The notes beneath the pieces are model-generated. The model searched no databases and was not told where the DNA came from. It was given only the letters and a program-made list of their open reading frames with translations. DNA of 63,780 nt, from assembly GCA_016869595.1 (NCBI GenBank), contig VGDT01000014.1:1-63780 (forward strand), written 5' to 3'. This document shows positions 17,187 to 25,300 of the stretch, piece after piece. Position 1 is the first letter of the stretch. Every line of letters begins with the position of its first letter. This stretch comes from Alphaproteobacteria bacterium. Its GTDB lineage: Bacteria > Pseudomonadota > Alphaproteobacteria > Rhizobiales > Beijerinckiaceae. The position numbers were made by a program, and so were the translations under genes.

Positions 17187-17353
17187 GGTCGCACTCCTTT
17201 CTGATCCGGTCGATTGTCTCGCGGATCGAGCTTTCGCCCGCGCCGTTCGCGAGCCGCCTTCTGGCGGCGCAACATAGACGGCGCCCGCCCGCTTGTCACC
17301 CGGCCGCGCGCGCCATACAGCGCCGACGCCATCGCCAATCCGGTGAAAGACGC

Positions 17354-18403
17354 ATGCTATCGCAGGTTGATAGACAAATTCTCAAATCCTGGCGGGAATA
17401 CGCCATCGAGCCGCGCATCGCGAAATTCACCGGCCGCGTCATGCGCAATACCGGGCCCCGCATCGCCATCGTCGGCAATTGCCAAAGTTTCGGCATCGCC
17501 TATGCGATGAAAGTTCTCGATCCGAGCGCGACAGTGGATCATTTCTCGATGGTCGCGCGCGCGCGCTCGACGATGAGCATCTTCGCCAAAACGCTCGAGA
17601 CCTATGACTACGTCTTTTCGCACAATTTCCTTGACGGCCATGTGCGCGGGGGCGGATCGGGGGAATTATGCGAACGTCTGCCGAAGACGATGATCTTTCC
17701 CGCCATCACCTTTGCGGCCTTTCATCCTGATCTCGTCTATATCCACGATTTGTCGCAGATGCACGGCTTCGTCTGCGGGCCGATCGGACCCTATCACTCC
17801 GCTCTCGGACTTTTTGCTTACCGCAAGGGCCTATCGCTTGAGATGGCCAATGCGCTGTTCAACGAAAATGTCTTCGATGCGCTCGGTTATTTCGACATTT
17901 GGAACGAGGCGTCGCGTGAGTTGCTCGACAATACGCTTGGGCTCTATGGCATGGACCTTTCGACCGAGCTGATGAACTGGTCGCGCCGCGGCGTCTTCAT
18001 GTACAGCACCGTGCACCCGATGAGCTTCGTGCTGTTCGATCTCTCAAAGAAGCTTTTCGAGAAGGTCGGTCTCAAGCCGCGTCAGGTGAATTTCAATTAC
18101 TACGACATTCACGATCTCTCTCGCAGCGAGATCTTCCCGGTCTATCCGCCGATCGCGAAGCGTTTCGGCGCCCAGGGCGGCTATATGTTCAAGCTGCAAA
18201 ATCACCATATTTCGACGACGGTAGGCGACTTCCTGACTCTGCCGCAGTTTCTCGCATCCTGCTACAATATATACAGCCGTCATGACGCGTCGAAGATCAG
18301 CAATCCGCGCGTCGACGCCTGGCTTGCCGATGAGACGACGACTGGATTGCTGATGAGGCTGGCGCGCGAGAATTTCGCGGCGGGGCTGACGCCGAAGCTA
18401 TAA
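17354..18403 (+). CDS. WcbI-like polysaccharide biosynthesis acetyltransferase
   Basis: 349 residues. PRIAIVGNCQSFGIAYAM (GNCQ at 41-44) is the WcbI signature loop, followed by YDYVFSHNFLDGH, FPAITFAAFHPDLVYIH, GPYHSALGLFAY and the downstream MYSTVHPMSFVLFDL. WcbI of Burkholderia capsule synthesis binds CoA and is thought to acetylate polysaccharide. About 30 residues precede the domain. ATG at 17354, divergent from the GSCFA gene and convergent with a methyltransferase gene 5 bp beyond its stop. Confidence 0.82.
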   Translation: MLSQVDRQILKSWREYAIEPRIAKFTGRVMRNTGPRIAIVGNCQSFGIAYAMKVLDPSATVDHFSMVARARSTMSIFAKTLETYDYVFSHNFLDGHVRGGGSGELCERLPKTMIFPAITFAAFHPDLVYIHDLSQMHGFVCGPIGPYHSALGLFAYRKGLSLEMANALFNENVFDALGYFDIWNEASRELLDNTLGLYGMDLSTELMNWSRRGVFMYSTVHPMSFVLFDLSKKLFEKVGLKPRQVNFNYYDIHDLSRSEIFPVYPPIAKRFGAQGGYMFKLQNHHISTTVGDFLTLPQFLASCYNIYSRHDASKISNPRVDAWLADETTTGLLMRLARENFAAGLTPKL

Positions 18404-18408
18404 GCGTT

Positions 18409-19248
18409 CTATTTCCAACGCGTGTCGAATTTCGCGAGGTTGAACGGCGGCTTATAAGCGTGCAGCGGATTCTCGCCGCTATATGGCTTCACCACGGTAA
18501 GAATGCGCTCGCGATGTTTCAGCGGCGCAAAACCGGACGGGTCCAGCGCTCCGGTTAAGCCGACAAGATGCGCCGGATCGACATTCACCTTGAAGGCCGG
18601 CGGCGGACGCATCCAGCTCTGCGTGACGACATCCATATAGGCTGTCTTCAGCATGTGGTTGAGGCCCCATTGCGTCGGCACGAAGCAAGACTTCGACGAA
18701 TCCGACATGTCCCAATAATAAGTATCGGGCCGCAATTCGAGCGTGCCGTCGCCTTCGAAAATGGCGATGGAATTGTCGTGCATCAGATGCCGCACCTCGG
18801 CGAAGCCCGCGAAAGGATCGACGAGATGGTAATAGACGCCAAGGCATATGACGATGTCGAAGGTCTGATTGAGCTTGGAGGCTTCGTAAATCGAAACGCT
18901 CTGATTGATTTCGACGTTCGATTTTAGAAGCTTCTTGGCGAGGCGCAGACCGGCGCCGCTCGCCCAGTTCTGGCTCACGTCGTCAGTGGCGAGAACATGC
19001 TTGGCGCCGCGCCGCTCGGCGTAAAAGCTCCAGAAACCGTCCCAGCAGCCGATTTCGAGCACGCTCTTTCCGGTAAAATCGATCTTGTCGAGCTCGCCCT
19101 CGATGAAGCGCCAGATACGGCGGTGATCCTCGGCCTGCGAGACGCTGACGGCGCGCAGCCCGTCGCCGAAATCAAACTCATGATACCAGTGGATGGCGTC
19201 AATTTCTTTTTGCAGCGCTTCGCGCGAAGCTGCGTCCTGCACGTCCAT
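18409..19248 (-). CDS. SAM-dependent methyltransferase, CmoB-like
   Basis: 279 residues. Opening segment IDAIHWYHEFDFGDGLRAVS resembles the CmoB/DUF1698 lead-in. The SAM site is SVLEIGCWDGFWSFYAERRGA (motif I at about 62-71), then VLATDDVS, FDIVICLGVYYHLVDPFAGF and a carboxylate-rich VRHLMHDNSIAIFEGDG. Despite this resemblance to tRNA U34 carboxymethyltransferases, proteins of this shape often act in glycan or small-molecule pathways. The neighbouring GSCFA and WcbI-like genes favour that. Substrate unknown. Confidence 0.8.
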   Translation of the reverse strand: MDVQDAASREALQKEIDAIHWYHEFDFGDGLRAVSVSQAEDHRRIWRFIEGELDKIDFTGKSVLEIGCWDGFWSFYAERRGAKHVLATDDVSQNWASGAGLRLAKKLLKSNVEINQSVSIYEASKLNQTFDIVICLGVYYHLVDPFAGFAEVRHLMHDNSIAIFEGDGTLELRPDTYYWDMSDSSKSCFVPTQWGLNHMLKTAYMDVVTQSWMRPPPAFKVNVDPAHLVGLTGALDPSGFAPLKHRERILTVVKPYSGENPLHAYKPPFNLAKFDTRWK

Positions 19249-19323
19249 CGAATGTTCCCTGGAGATTGCGTCAGGCGCGCGAAAGCGCCCGCTCTAGTCG
19301 CGGCGACGGTGCGGAGTTTGCCT

Positions 19324-20625
19324 TTATTCCGCGCTCCATGCAAGGCGAGGGCCTGACGCGGCTATTCCGTCGAGGCGCTCCATCTCCGCTGCGAATTCGC
19401 GAATGCGCGGCGCGATCTCCTCGCGGAATCGCGAGCCGTTGAAGACGCCGTAATGGCCAACGCCCTTTTGCACATGATGGCTCTTGCGGGCGGCGGGAAT
19501 GTTGGCGCAAAGCTCCAGCGCCGCTTCGGTCTGGCCGACGCCGGAAATGTCGTCCTTTTCGCCTTCGACGGCGAAGAGCGCCGTGCGCCGGATCGCTTTG
19601 AGATCGATGAGATTGCCACGGTGACGGAACAGGCCCAGCGGCACCTGGTGACGAACGAACACGCGGTCCACGGTCTGTAAATAGAACTCAGCGGTCAAAT
19701 CCATCACCGCGAGATACTCGTCATAAAAGTCGCGGTGCTTCTCGGCGGAGTCGCCGTCGCCCTCGACGAGATGGTTGAACATTTCGAGATGGGCCGAGAT
19801 ATGCCGCTCGAAGTTCATCGACATAAAGCCGGAGAGCTGCAGGAACCCGGGATAGACCTTGCGCCCCATGCCGGCGTGCGGGAAAGGCACCGTATGAATG
19901 CAGTGGCTGCGGAACCAATCGATGCCGCGCTGCTGCGCGAGTTTGTTGACCGCGGTTGGATTGACGCGCGTGTCGATGGGTCCGCCGATCAGCACCATTG
20001 ACTGCGGGACGTCGGGATCATCTTCCGCTTCCATCGCGGCGATAGCGCAGATCAGCGGCACCGAGGCCTGGCAGACGCCTAGCGTATGCAGGGGCGTTTC
20101 GGTCGCGCTTGGCGCGAGGAAGCGCATCATTTCGCGAAGATAGTCGACGTAATCGTCAAGATCGAAGGCGCCGTCGGCGTGCGGCACGGTACGCGCGTCG
20201 CTCCAGTCGGTGATGTAGACGTCGTGAGTCGGCAGGAATGCTTCGACCGTGCCGCGCAACAGCGTCGCGTAATGGCCTGACATCGGAGCGACGATCAGCA
20301 GCTTTGACTGCTTTGGCGCCGGACCGGGGAACTGGCGATTAAAATGCAGCAGGCCGCAAAAGGGCTTGCTCCAGACGGCCTCTTCAACGATCTCGACCTC
20401 GGTTCCGTCGACGACCGTCGTATCCAAGCCGAACAGCGGCTTTCCGTAACGGCGCGTCATGCGCTCGAACAGCTCCGCGGATGCGGCGATGCTGCGGCCG
20501 AGCGAGGTATGATGCATCGGATTGAGCGGGTTCTTCATCGCGTGCAACATGGCGTCAGTCGCCGCCCGCGCTGGCGCAAAAGCCAAGTGCATCATCTCGT
20601 ATAGCTGGTACGACATCCGGTCCAT
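19324..20625 (-). CDS. phaZ: Intracellular polyhydroxyalkanoate depolymerase
   Basis: 433 residues. Degrades native PHB granules in the cytoplasm. Starts MDRMSYQLYEMMHLAFAPARA, a family hallmark. The nucleophile motif LGVCQASVPL carries the catalytic Cys of this PhaZ class, and KGVGHYGVFNGSRFREEI supplies the His. No signal peptide, as expected for the intracellular form. The ATG at 20625 lies 10 nt after GGGAG; a GTG two codons upstream is the alternative. An inverted repeat overlaps the likely promoter. A second, exported depolymerase is encoded at 24.1 kb. Confidence 0.95.
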   Translation of the reverse strand: MDRMSYQLYEMMHLAFAPARAATDAMLHAMKNPLNPMHHTSLGRSIAASAELFERMTRRYGKPLFGLDTTVVDGTEVEIVEEAVWSKPFCGLLHFNRQFPGPAPKQSKLLIVAPMSGHYATLLRGTVEAFLPTHDVYITDWSDARTVPHADGAFDLDDYVDYLREMMRFLAPSATETPLHTLGVCQASVPLICAIAAMEAEDDPDVPQSMVLIGGPIDTRVNPTAVNKLAQQRGIDWFRSHCIHTVPFPHAGMGRKVYPGFLQLSGFMSMNFERHISAHLEMFNHLVEGDGDSAEKHRDFYDEYLAVMDLTAEFYLQTVDRVFVRHQVPLGLFRHRGNLIDLKAIRRTALFAVEGEKDDISGVGQTEAALELCANIPAARKSHHVQKGVGHYGVFNGSRFREEIAPRIREFAAEMERLDGIAASGPRLAWSAE

Positions 20626-20672
20626 CTGCACGCTTCTCCCGCCACCCCCCCTCGCAGCCGCCGCGCCGCGAT

Positions 20673-20697
20673 TTCATATTGCACTGCACAATATGAA
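20673..20697. promoter_or_regulatory. Inverted repeat upstream of phaZ, possible PhaR site
   Basis: TTCATATTG-CACTGCA-CAATATGAA: 9-bp arms, 7-bp centre, 48 bp before the phaZ start. The core TTGCACTGCACAA resembles TGC/GCA-rich PhaR targets of Alphaproteobacteria as I recall them. A second palindrome, GAATAT-AAC-ATATTC, overlaps it at 20695-20709. It probably overlaps the -10 region on the minus strand. Confidence 0.45.
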
Positions 20698-20778
20698 TAT
20701 AACATATTCAAAATGGGCAAAATCCAAAATCTGACGAGCTCAGCATTGCTTCGCCCCGACCAAAAATTCGCAATTCAG

Positions 20779-21738
20779 TCATATTCGCGCAGCCAAGGCC
20801 GCGATTGCAAGCGCAAACCAGAACATGGCGGCGGCTCGACGATAAAGGGCGAGGGCGCGGCGGATATCGGCCGCATTCGCCTGGGGGCTCCCCTCGCCGA
20901 GGCTTACAGCACGCACGTTAACCCCCGCGTAAGAGCGTGAGCCGCCCAGCTTAAGGCCAAGGGCGCCTGCCATGGCAGCTTCAGGCCAGCCGGCGTTGGG
21001 CGAGGCGTGACTCGGCGCGTCCCGACGCGCGACGGCGAACGCCTTGGAGGGAGAGGTTCCACCGAGCCCCAAGGCGCCGATCGCCAGCAGGCCCGCCGTT
21101 GCGCGCGCGGGGAGGAAATTCATCAGATCGTCGCAGCGCGCCGCGACCCAGCCGAAGGCCAGGTAGCGGGGCGACTTGTGGCCGATCATGCTGTCGGCGG
21201 TGTTCACAGCCTTGTACGCGAGCGCGCCTGGCAAGCCGAAGACGGCGAGCCAAAGCGCCGGCGCCACCACGCCATCCGAGAAATTTTCGGCAAGGCTCTC
21301 GATGGCGGCGCGCGCGACGCCTGACTCGTCGAGCGCCGATACATCGCGGCCGACGATCTTCGCCACCGCTATGCGACCATCCTCGACGGAGGTCGCCAGC
21401 CGCTCGGCGACCTCGGCGACATGGGCGTGCAGGCTGCGTTGGGCCAGGAGGCTGGACGCAACGATAGCGAGAGCGATCCATCCGAAAGGCAGCGCTAGCG
21501 CGATGCGCTCGAGAAGCGCGCCAATTCCGATCGCGATGAAAAGAAGAACCGCAAGAGCGACGGCGCCTTTTAACCGCCGCAGAGCGAAGGAGTCGTCTTC
21601 ACAATTCAATTGCTGGTCTAGCGCGGCGATCAGCCAGCCCAGCCATGTCACCGGATGACCGATCTTGCGGAAAAGCGCGTTTGGATAGCCGGCGCCCGCC
21701 TCGATGGCGAGCGCCAGGAGCGCAAGTTCGCAGTTCAC
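20779..21738 (-). CDS. cbiB: Adenosylcobinamide-phosphate synthase
   Basis: Attaches the aminopropanol arm to adenosylcobyrate, in the membrane (CbiB, called CobD in the aerobic nomenclature). 319 residues, four or five hydrophobic segments. Motifs: GYPNALFRKIGHPVTWLGWLI at the start, IVGRDVSALDESGVARAAIES, AENFSDGVVAPALW, NTADSMIGHKSPRYLAFGW and PSHASPNAGWPEAAMAGALG. The start is GTG at 21738, overlapping the upstream PEBP stop (GTGA), so it is coupled to that gene. cbiD and cobU/cobP lie just beyond on the other strand. Confidence 0.95.
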   Translation of the reverse strand: MNCELALLALAIEAGAGYPNALFRKIGHPVTWLGWLIAALDQQLNCEDDSFALRRLKGAVALAVLLFIAIGIGALLERIALALPFGWIALAIVASSLLAQRSLHAHVAEVAERLATSVEDGRIAVAKIVGRDVSALDESGVARAAIESLAENFSDGVVAPALWLAVFGLPGALAYKAVNTADSMIGHKSPRYLAFGWVAARCDDLMNFLPARATAGLLAIGALGLGGTSPSKAFAVARRDAPSHASPNAGWPEAAMAGALGLKLGGSRSYAGVNVRAVSLGEGSPQANAADIRRALALYRRAAAMFWFALAIAALAARI

Positions 21739-22292
21739 CTTCCGAAGAGGGCGGTGATCGACGCCTTCGCGAGCGCATTCTGGTTGATGGTAAAGCCGGC
21801 GATGGCGGTGCGGCCATGGGCGGCGTCGCCGAGCTTGTCGGTCTTCAATGCGTAAACGGTGAAAATGTAGCGGTGCGGCTTGCCCGGCGGTGGGCAGGGA
21901 CCTCCATAGGCTTTATCGCCGAAGTCCGTCTCCAACTGATGCGCGCCGGGCGGTAGATTTTTGCCCGACGCATCGCCGGCGCCTCGCTTCAAGCTGCGAA
22001 CGTCGGCGGGAATATCGACCACGAGCCAGTGCCAGAAGCCGGCGCCGCCGGTCGGCGCATCTGGATCATGCACGGCGACGGCGAAGCTCTTCGTGCCGGC
22101 GGGTGGGTCGCTCCAATTGAGCTCCGGCGAGACGTTCTCGCCGGTGCAGCCGAAAGAATCATAGACATGCCTCATGTCGATCTTCTGGCCTTCGGCGATG
22201 TCGGGGCTTGTGAGCTCAAATGCGTGGGCGCCGCTTGAATCGGCGGCGGCCAGCGCGATAAGGCCGAGAAAGGATGATACGCTGCGCAACAT
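21735..22292 (-). CDS. YbhB/YbcL (PEBP) family exported protein
   Basis: 185 residues with a signal peptide (MLRSVSSFLGLIALAAADSS, cut before FELTSPDI). The fold is phosphatidylethanolamine-binding-protein-like: LNWSDPPAGTKSFAVAVHDPDAP, GFWHWLVVDIPADV and GGPCPPPGKPHRYIFTVYAL contain the conserved anion-pocket residues. Bacterial role unclear. The ATG at 22292 follows AAGGAG by 10 nt; a longer frame back to 22484 would cross into the cbiD region and was rejected. Coupled to cbiB. Confidence 0.9.
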   Translation of the reverse strand: MLRSVSSFLGLIALAAADSSGAHAFELTSPDIAEGQKIDMRHVYDSFGCTGENVSPELNWSDPPAGTKSFAVAVHDPDAPTGGAGFWHWLVVDIPADVRSLKRGAGDASGKNLPPGAHQLETDFGDKAYGGPCPPPGKPHRYIFTVYALKTDKLGDAAHGRTAIAGFTINQNALAKASITALFGR

Positions 22293-22384
22293 GTAAGCGT
22301 GCTCCTTGATCTGAAATTCGCTGCATCTTTTAGCGGATTGGCGCGCCGGTGTCGCGCGTCCTTGCTTCGCGGTAAAGAGGGCGC

Positions 22385-23494
22385 ATGAGCGATGCGGGAA
22401 GTGGGCGTTCTTTGCGCCGCGGCTGGACGACGGGCGCCTGCGCGACTGCGGCTGCGCGCGCCGCCTTTGAGGCGCTGGCGACACGCGCGCCGCCCCCAGA
22501 CCCGGTCGAAATCGCGCTGCCGTCTGGAAAGCGCGTCGCCTTTGCGCTGGCGACCTTTGAACGCGGCGAGGATTACGCTCGCGCCGGCGTGGTCAAGGAC
22601 GCCGGCGACGACCCCGATGTCACCCATGGCGCTCTTATTTGCGCGCGCGTGCGGCGCGGCGCTCCGGGCGCGGGCGTGCGTTTTTCCGCGGGCGAGGGCG
22701 TCGGCACAGTGACTCGTCCAGGCCTCCCGCTGCCGCCAGGCGAGCCGGCGATCAATCCCACGCCGCGCAAGATGATGATCGAGACGATTGAGGAGGCGAG
22801 CGCAAAGATTGGCGTTGGCGCAGACGCCGACATCGAAATTTCGATCCCCGGCGGCGAGGAGCTCGCCAAACATACGCTGAACGGCCGACTGGGAATCATT
22901 GGCGGCCTTTCCATTCTCGGCACGACCGGAATCGTTACGCCATTTTCCTGCGCCGCCTGGATCGACAGCATCCATCGCGGCGTCGACGTGGCGCGGGCGA
23001 GCGGCCTGACGCACATCGCCGGCACGACAGGCTCGACATCGGAAGCCGCGGTGAAGCGCCTCTATGATCTGCCGGAGACGGCGCTCATCGAAATGGGCGA
23101 TTTCGTCGGCGGGCTTTTGAAATATCTTCGCACGCATCCGGTCGCGCGCGTGACGATCGGCGGCGGTTTCGCCAAGATGACCAAGCTCGCGCAAGGACGG
23201 CTCGATCTTCACTCAGGGCGCTCGAGCGTCGATTTTGCGCAATTGGCTCAAACCGCGCGCGAAGTCGGCGCGGGCGAAGAGATTGCGGCGCTCATCACTA
23301 ACGCCAATAGCGCGCTCGAAGCTTTGGAGATTGCGCAGGGCGCCGGCGTCGATCTCGCGGCGCCGATCGCGCGCGCCGCATGGAGAACCGCCGCCCGGGC
23401 GCTGGATGCCGCGGAGAGCGAATTGGAAATCATCATATTCGATCGCGAGGGCGCGCTGCTGGCGCGCACGCCGTTCCAAAGAGCCCGGACATGA
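22385..23494 (+). CDS. cbiD: Cobalt-precorrin-5B (C1)-methyltransferase
   Basis: Methylates C1 of the corrin ring in the anaerobic-type (cobalt-early) route. 369 residues. SLRRGWTTGACATAAARAAF is the N-terminal hallmark, then VKDAGDDPDVTHGA, GVGTVTRPGLPLPPGEPAINP, GRLGIIGGLSILGTTGIV and IAGTTGSTSE. cobU/cobP follows with a four-base ATGA overlap. Finding cbiD beside cobU/cobP and cbiB indicates corrin synthesis, with the remaining genes elsewhere. No cobalamin riboswitch is seen in the short leader. Confidence 0.96.
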   Translation: MSDAGSGRSLRRGWTTGACATAAARAAFEALATRAPPPDPVEIALPSGKRVAFALATFERGEDYARAGVVKDAGDDPDVTHGALICARVRRGAPGAGVRFSAGEGVGTVTRPGLPLPPGEPAINPTPRKMMIETIEEASAKIGVGADADIEISIPGGEELAKHTLNGRLGIIGGLSILGTTGIVTPFSCAAWIDSIHRGVDVARASGLTHIAGTTGSTSEAAVKRLYDLPETALIEMGDFVGGLLKYLRTHPVARVTIGGGFAKMTKLAQGRLDLHSGRSSVDFAQLAQTAREVGAGEEIAALITNANSALEALEIAQGAGVDLAAPIARAAWRTAARALDAAESELEIIIFDREGALLARTPFQRART

Positions 23495-24021
23495 GGGAGA
23501 ATCCGCATCTCACTCTTGTGCTCGGCGGCGCGCGCTCAGGCAAAAGCGCTTATGCGGAGAGCCTCGTCATCGCGCGTCCGGGGCCTTGGACATATATCGC
23601 CACGGCCGAAATTCTCGACGAAGAAATGCGCGCCCGCGTCGATGCGCATCGTCTAAGGCGCGGCGAAAACTGGCGCACGGTTGAAGCGGCGCAGGCGCTC
23701 GTCGAAGCGATCGCCGGAGCGCCAGCCGATCGTCCGTTGCTTATTGACTGTCTGACGTTATGGCTGAGCAATCGGCTGCTCGGCGGCGCCGATCTTTCAC
23801 TTGATCGCGCCGCGCTCGTTCATGCGTTAGCGTCCCGCTCGGCGCCGACCGTCGCCGTTTCGTCCGAAGTTGGATTATCCATCGTGCCAGACAATGCGCT
23901 GGCGCGCTCGTTTCGCGACGCGGCAGGCGAATTGCATCAGGCCGTTTCGCGGATTGCCGGCAGGGTGGCCCTCGTCGTGGCGGGCAATCCGCTGACGGTG
24001 AAAGGTTCGCTTGTCATCTAA
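23491..24021 (+). CDS. cobU: Adenosylcobinamide kinase / adenosylcobinamide-phosphate guanylyltransferase
   Basis: Bifunctional enzyme of nucleotide-loop assembly (CobU, also called CobP). 176 residues. P-loop LVLGGARSGKSAYAES at residues 8-23, YIATAEILDEEMRARVDAH RLRR region, RPLLIDCLTLWLSN (Walker B-like), VSSEVGLSIVPDNALARSFRD and GELHQAVSRIA. The ATG at 23491 overlaps the cbiD stop, so translation is coupled. A longer frame starting at 23380 overlaps cbiD extensively and was rejected. Confidence 0.95.
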   Translation: MRENPHLTLVLGGARSGKSAYAESLVIARPGPWTYIATAEILDEEMRARVDAHRLRRGENWRTVEAAQALVEAIAGAPADRPLLIDCLTLWLSNRLLGGADLSLDRAALVHALASRSAPTVAVSSEVGLSIVPDNALARSFRDAAGELHQAVSRIAGRVALVVAGNPLTVKGSLVI

Positions 24022-24075
24022 ATTGCAGCGTTTCCGCAGATAAGTTCGCAATGCAATTTTTGAAGGAGAAAATTC

Positions 24076-25128
24076 ATGTCCGGTCCTTTGCGCGCAATCA
24101 TCTTCGCCGCCGCCATGTCCGCGTTGCTCGGGACTGACCTCGCGTCGGGCGCCGAGCGCCTGCCGGCTTACGGCGCGAATCTGTCCGAGACCTCGGCGTC
24201 GGGCATCTCGTCCGGCGCCGCCATGGCTTTGCAGTTCCAAGTGGCGCATTCCGGCATTGTGAAAGGCGCCGGAATCATCGCCGGCGTTCCCTATGACTGC
24301 GCCGAGCAGAGTTCGAACCAGGCGATCAACAATTGCATGAAGCCAGACGCCGCGCATCCGGTTCCAGATCCCGAGCATCTGAAGAACATCACCGATTCGC
24401 TCGCGCGCTCGGGGGCCATAGACGACGTCGCCAATTTAAACGATGCGACGGTTTGGCTGTTTTCCGGTCGCAAGGACGAGGTGGTGCTTCCAGTCGTGAT
24501 GGACGCGACGCGCGACTATTACGCGAACTATGTGCCGCCGGACCGTCTCGTCTATCGAAACGACATCGACGCCGGCCACGCAATGGTCACCGAGGACTAT
24601 GGCGAGAAATGCCCCGCGAACAAAGCTCCATTCATCGTGAACTGTCACTTCGACGCCGCCGAAGCGCTACTCGAACAGATTTACGGCCCCCTCAATCCGC
24701 CGAGCGCGCAGCCTGCTGGAAAATATATCGAGTTCGACCAGAAGGAATTTCTGCCCGACGGCAATCCCTACAATCACAGTTTAAGCGATGTCGGTTACGC
24801 CTATGTGCCGCATGTCTGTGCTCTTGAGACATGCCGCGTGCATGTCGCGCTGCATGGCTGCAGACAGCAGGCGGCCGAGATCGGCGACGCCTTCTATAAA
24901 CACGCGGGCTACAATCGTTGGGCCGATACGAACCACATCATCGTCGTCTATCCGCAAACCATCAGCCGCTGGGGATGGGGCTGGCCGTTCTACACGTTGA
25001 ATTTCGTGTTGAACCCCAACGCCTGTTGGGACTGGTGGGGCTATGACAGCGCCGAGCACCACACGAAGAAGGGACCGCAGATCGCCGCCATTCGCGCGAT
25101 GGTGGACAGGCTCGCGACGAAGCCTTGA
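24076..25128 (+). CDS. Exported poly(3-hydroxybutyrate) depolymerase family esterase
   Basis: 350 residues with a signal peptide (cut near SGAERLPAY). Catalytic Ser45 lies in the lipase box GISSG (43-47), the Asp probably in LFSGRKDEVVLP, and the His in VALHGCRQQ or the late region. The C-terminal half has the family's Trp/Tyr-rich WGWGWPFY and CWDWWGYD stretches. Expected to hydrolyse PHB or its oligomers outside the inner membrane. The ATG follows GAAGGAG. Directly downstream of the cobU/cobP gene (54-bp gap) on the same strand, but with its own ribosome-binding site. Confidence 0.88.
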   Translation: MSGPLRAIIFAAAMSALLGTDLASGAERLPAYGANLSETSASGISSGAAMALQFQVAHSGIVKGAGIIAGVPYDCAEQSSNQAINNCMKPDAAHPVPDPEHLKNITDSLARSGAIDDVANLNDATVWLFSGRKDEVVLPVVMDATRDYYANYVPPDRLVYRNDIDAGHAMVTEDYGEKCPANKAPFIVNCHFDAAEALLEQIYGPLNPPSAQPAGKYIEFDQKEFLPDGNPYNHSLSDVGYAYVPHVCALETCRVHVALHGCRQQAAEIGDAFYKHAGYNRWADTNHIIVVYPQTISRWGWGWPFYTLNFVLNPNACWDWWGYDSAEHHTKKGPQIAAIRAMVDRLATKP

Positions 25129-25147
25129 GTTGGGCGGCTGGTCAACC

Positions 25148-25250
25148 TTCATCCTTCGAGACGCGGCCTTCGGCCGCTCTCAGGATGAGGGGGCCTCACG
25201 CAGTCCTCATGCTGAGGAGCCGCTGAAAGCGGCGTCTCGAAGCACGAGGA
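25148..25250. repeat. Palindromic dispersed repeats (two hairpins)
   Basis: CATCCTTCGAGACGCGGCC-TTCG-GGCCGCTCTCAGGATGAG, then CCTCATGCTGAGGAGCCGC...GCGGCGTCTCGAAGCACGAGG. Same family as the elements at 10.6, 31.8 and 39.1 kb. It lies between convergent genes and may serve both as 3'-end structure. Confidence 0.85.
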
Positions 25251-25300
25251 CGGCGGCGATTCTCGTGTGAGAGACAGCGTCTCGTTGCGCCATCTTCTCG

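Noticed and set aside
22293-22384. Possible cobalamin riboswitch before cbiD
   Set aside because: The gap is only 92 bp and lacks the conserved B12-box core.
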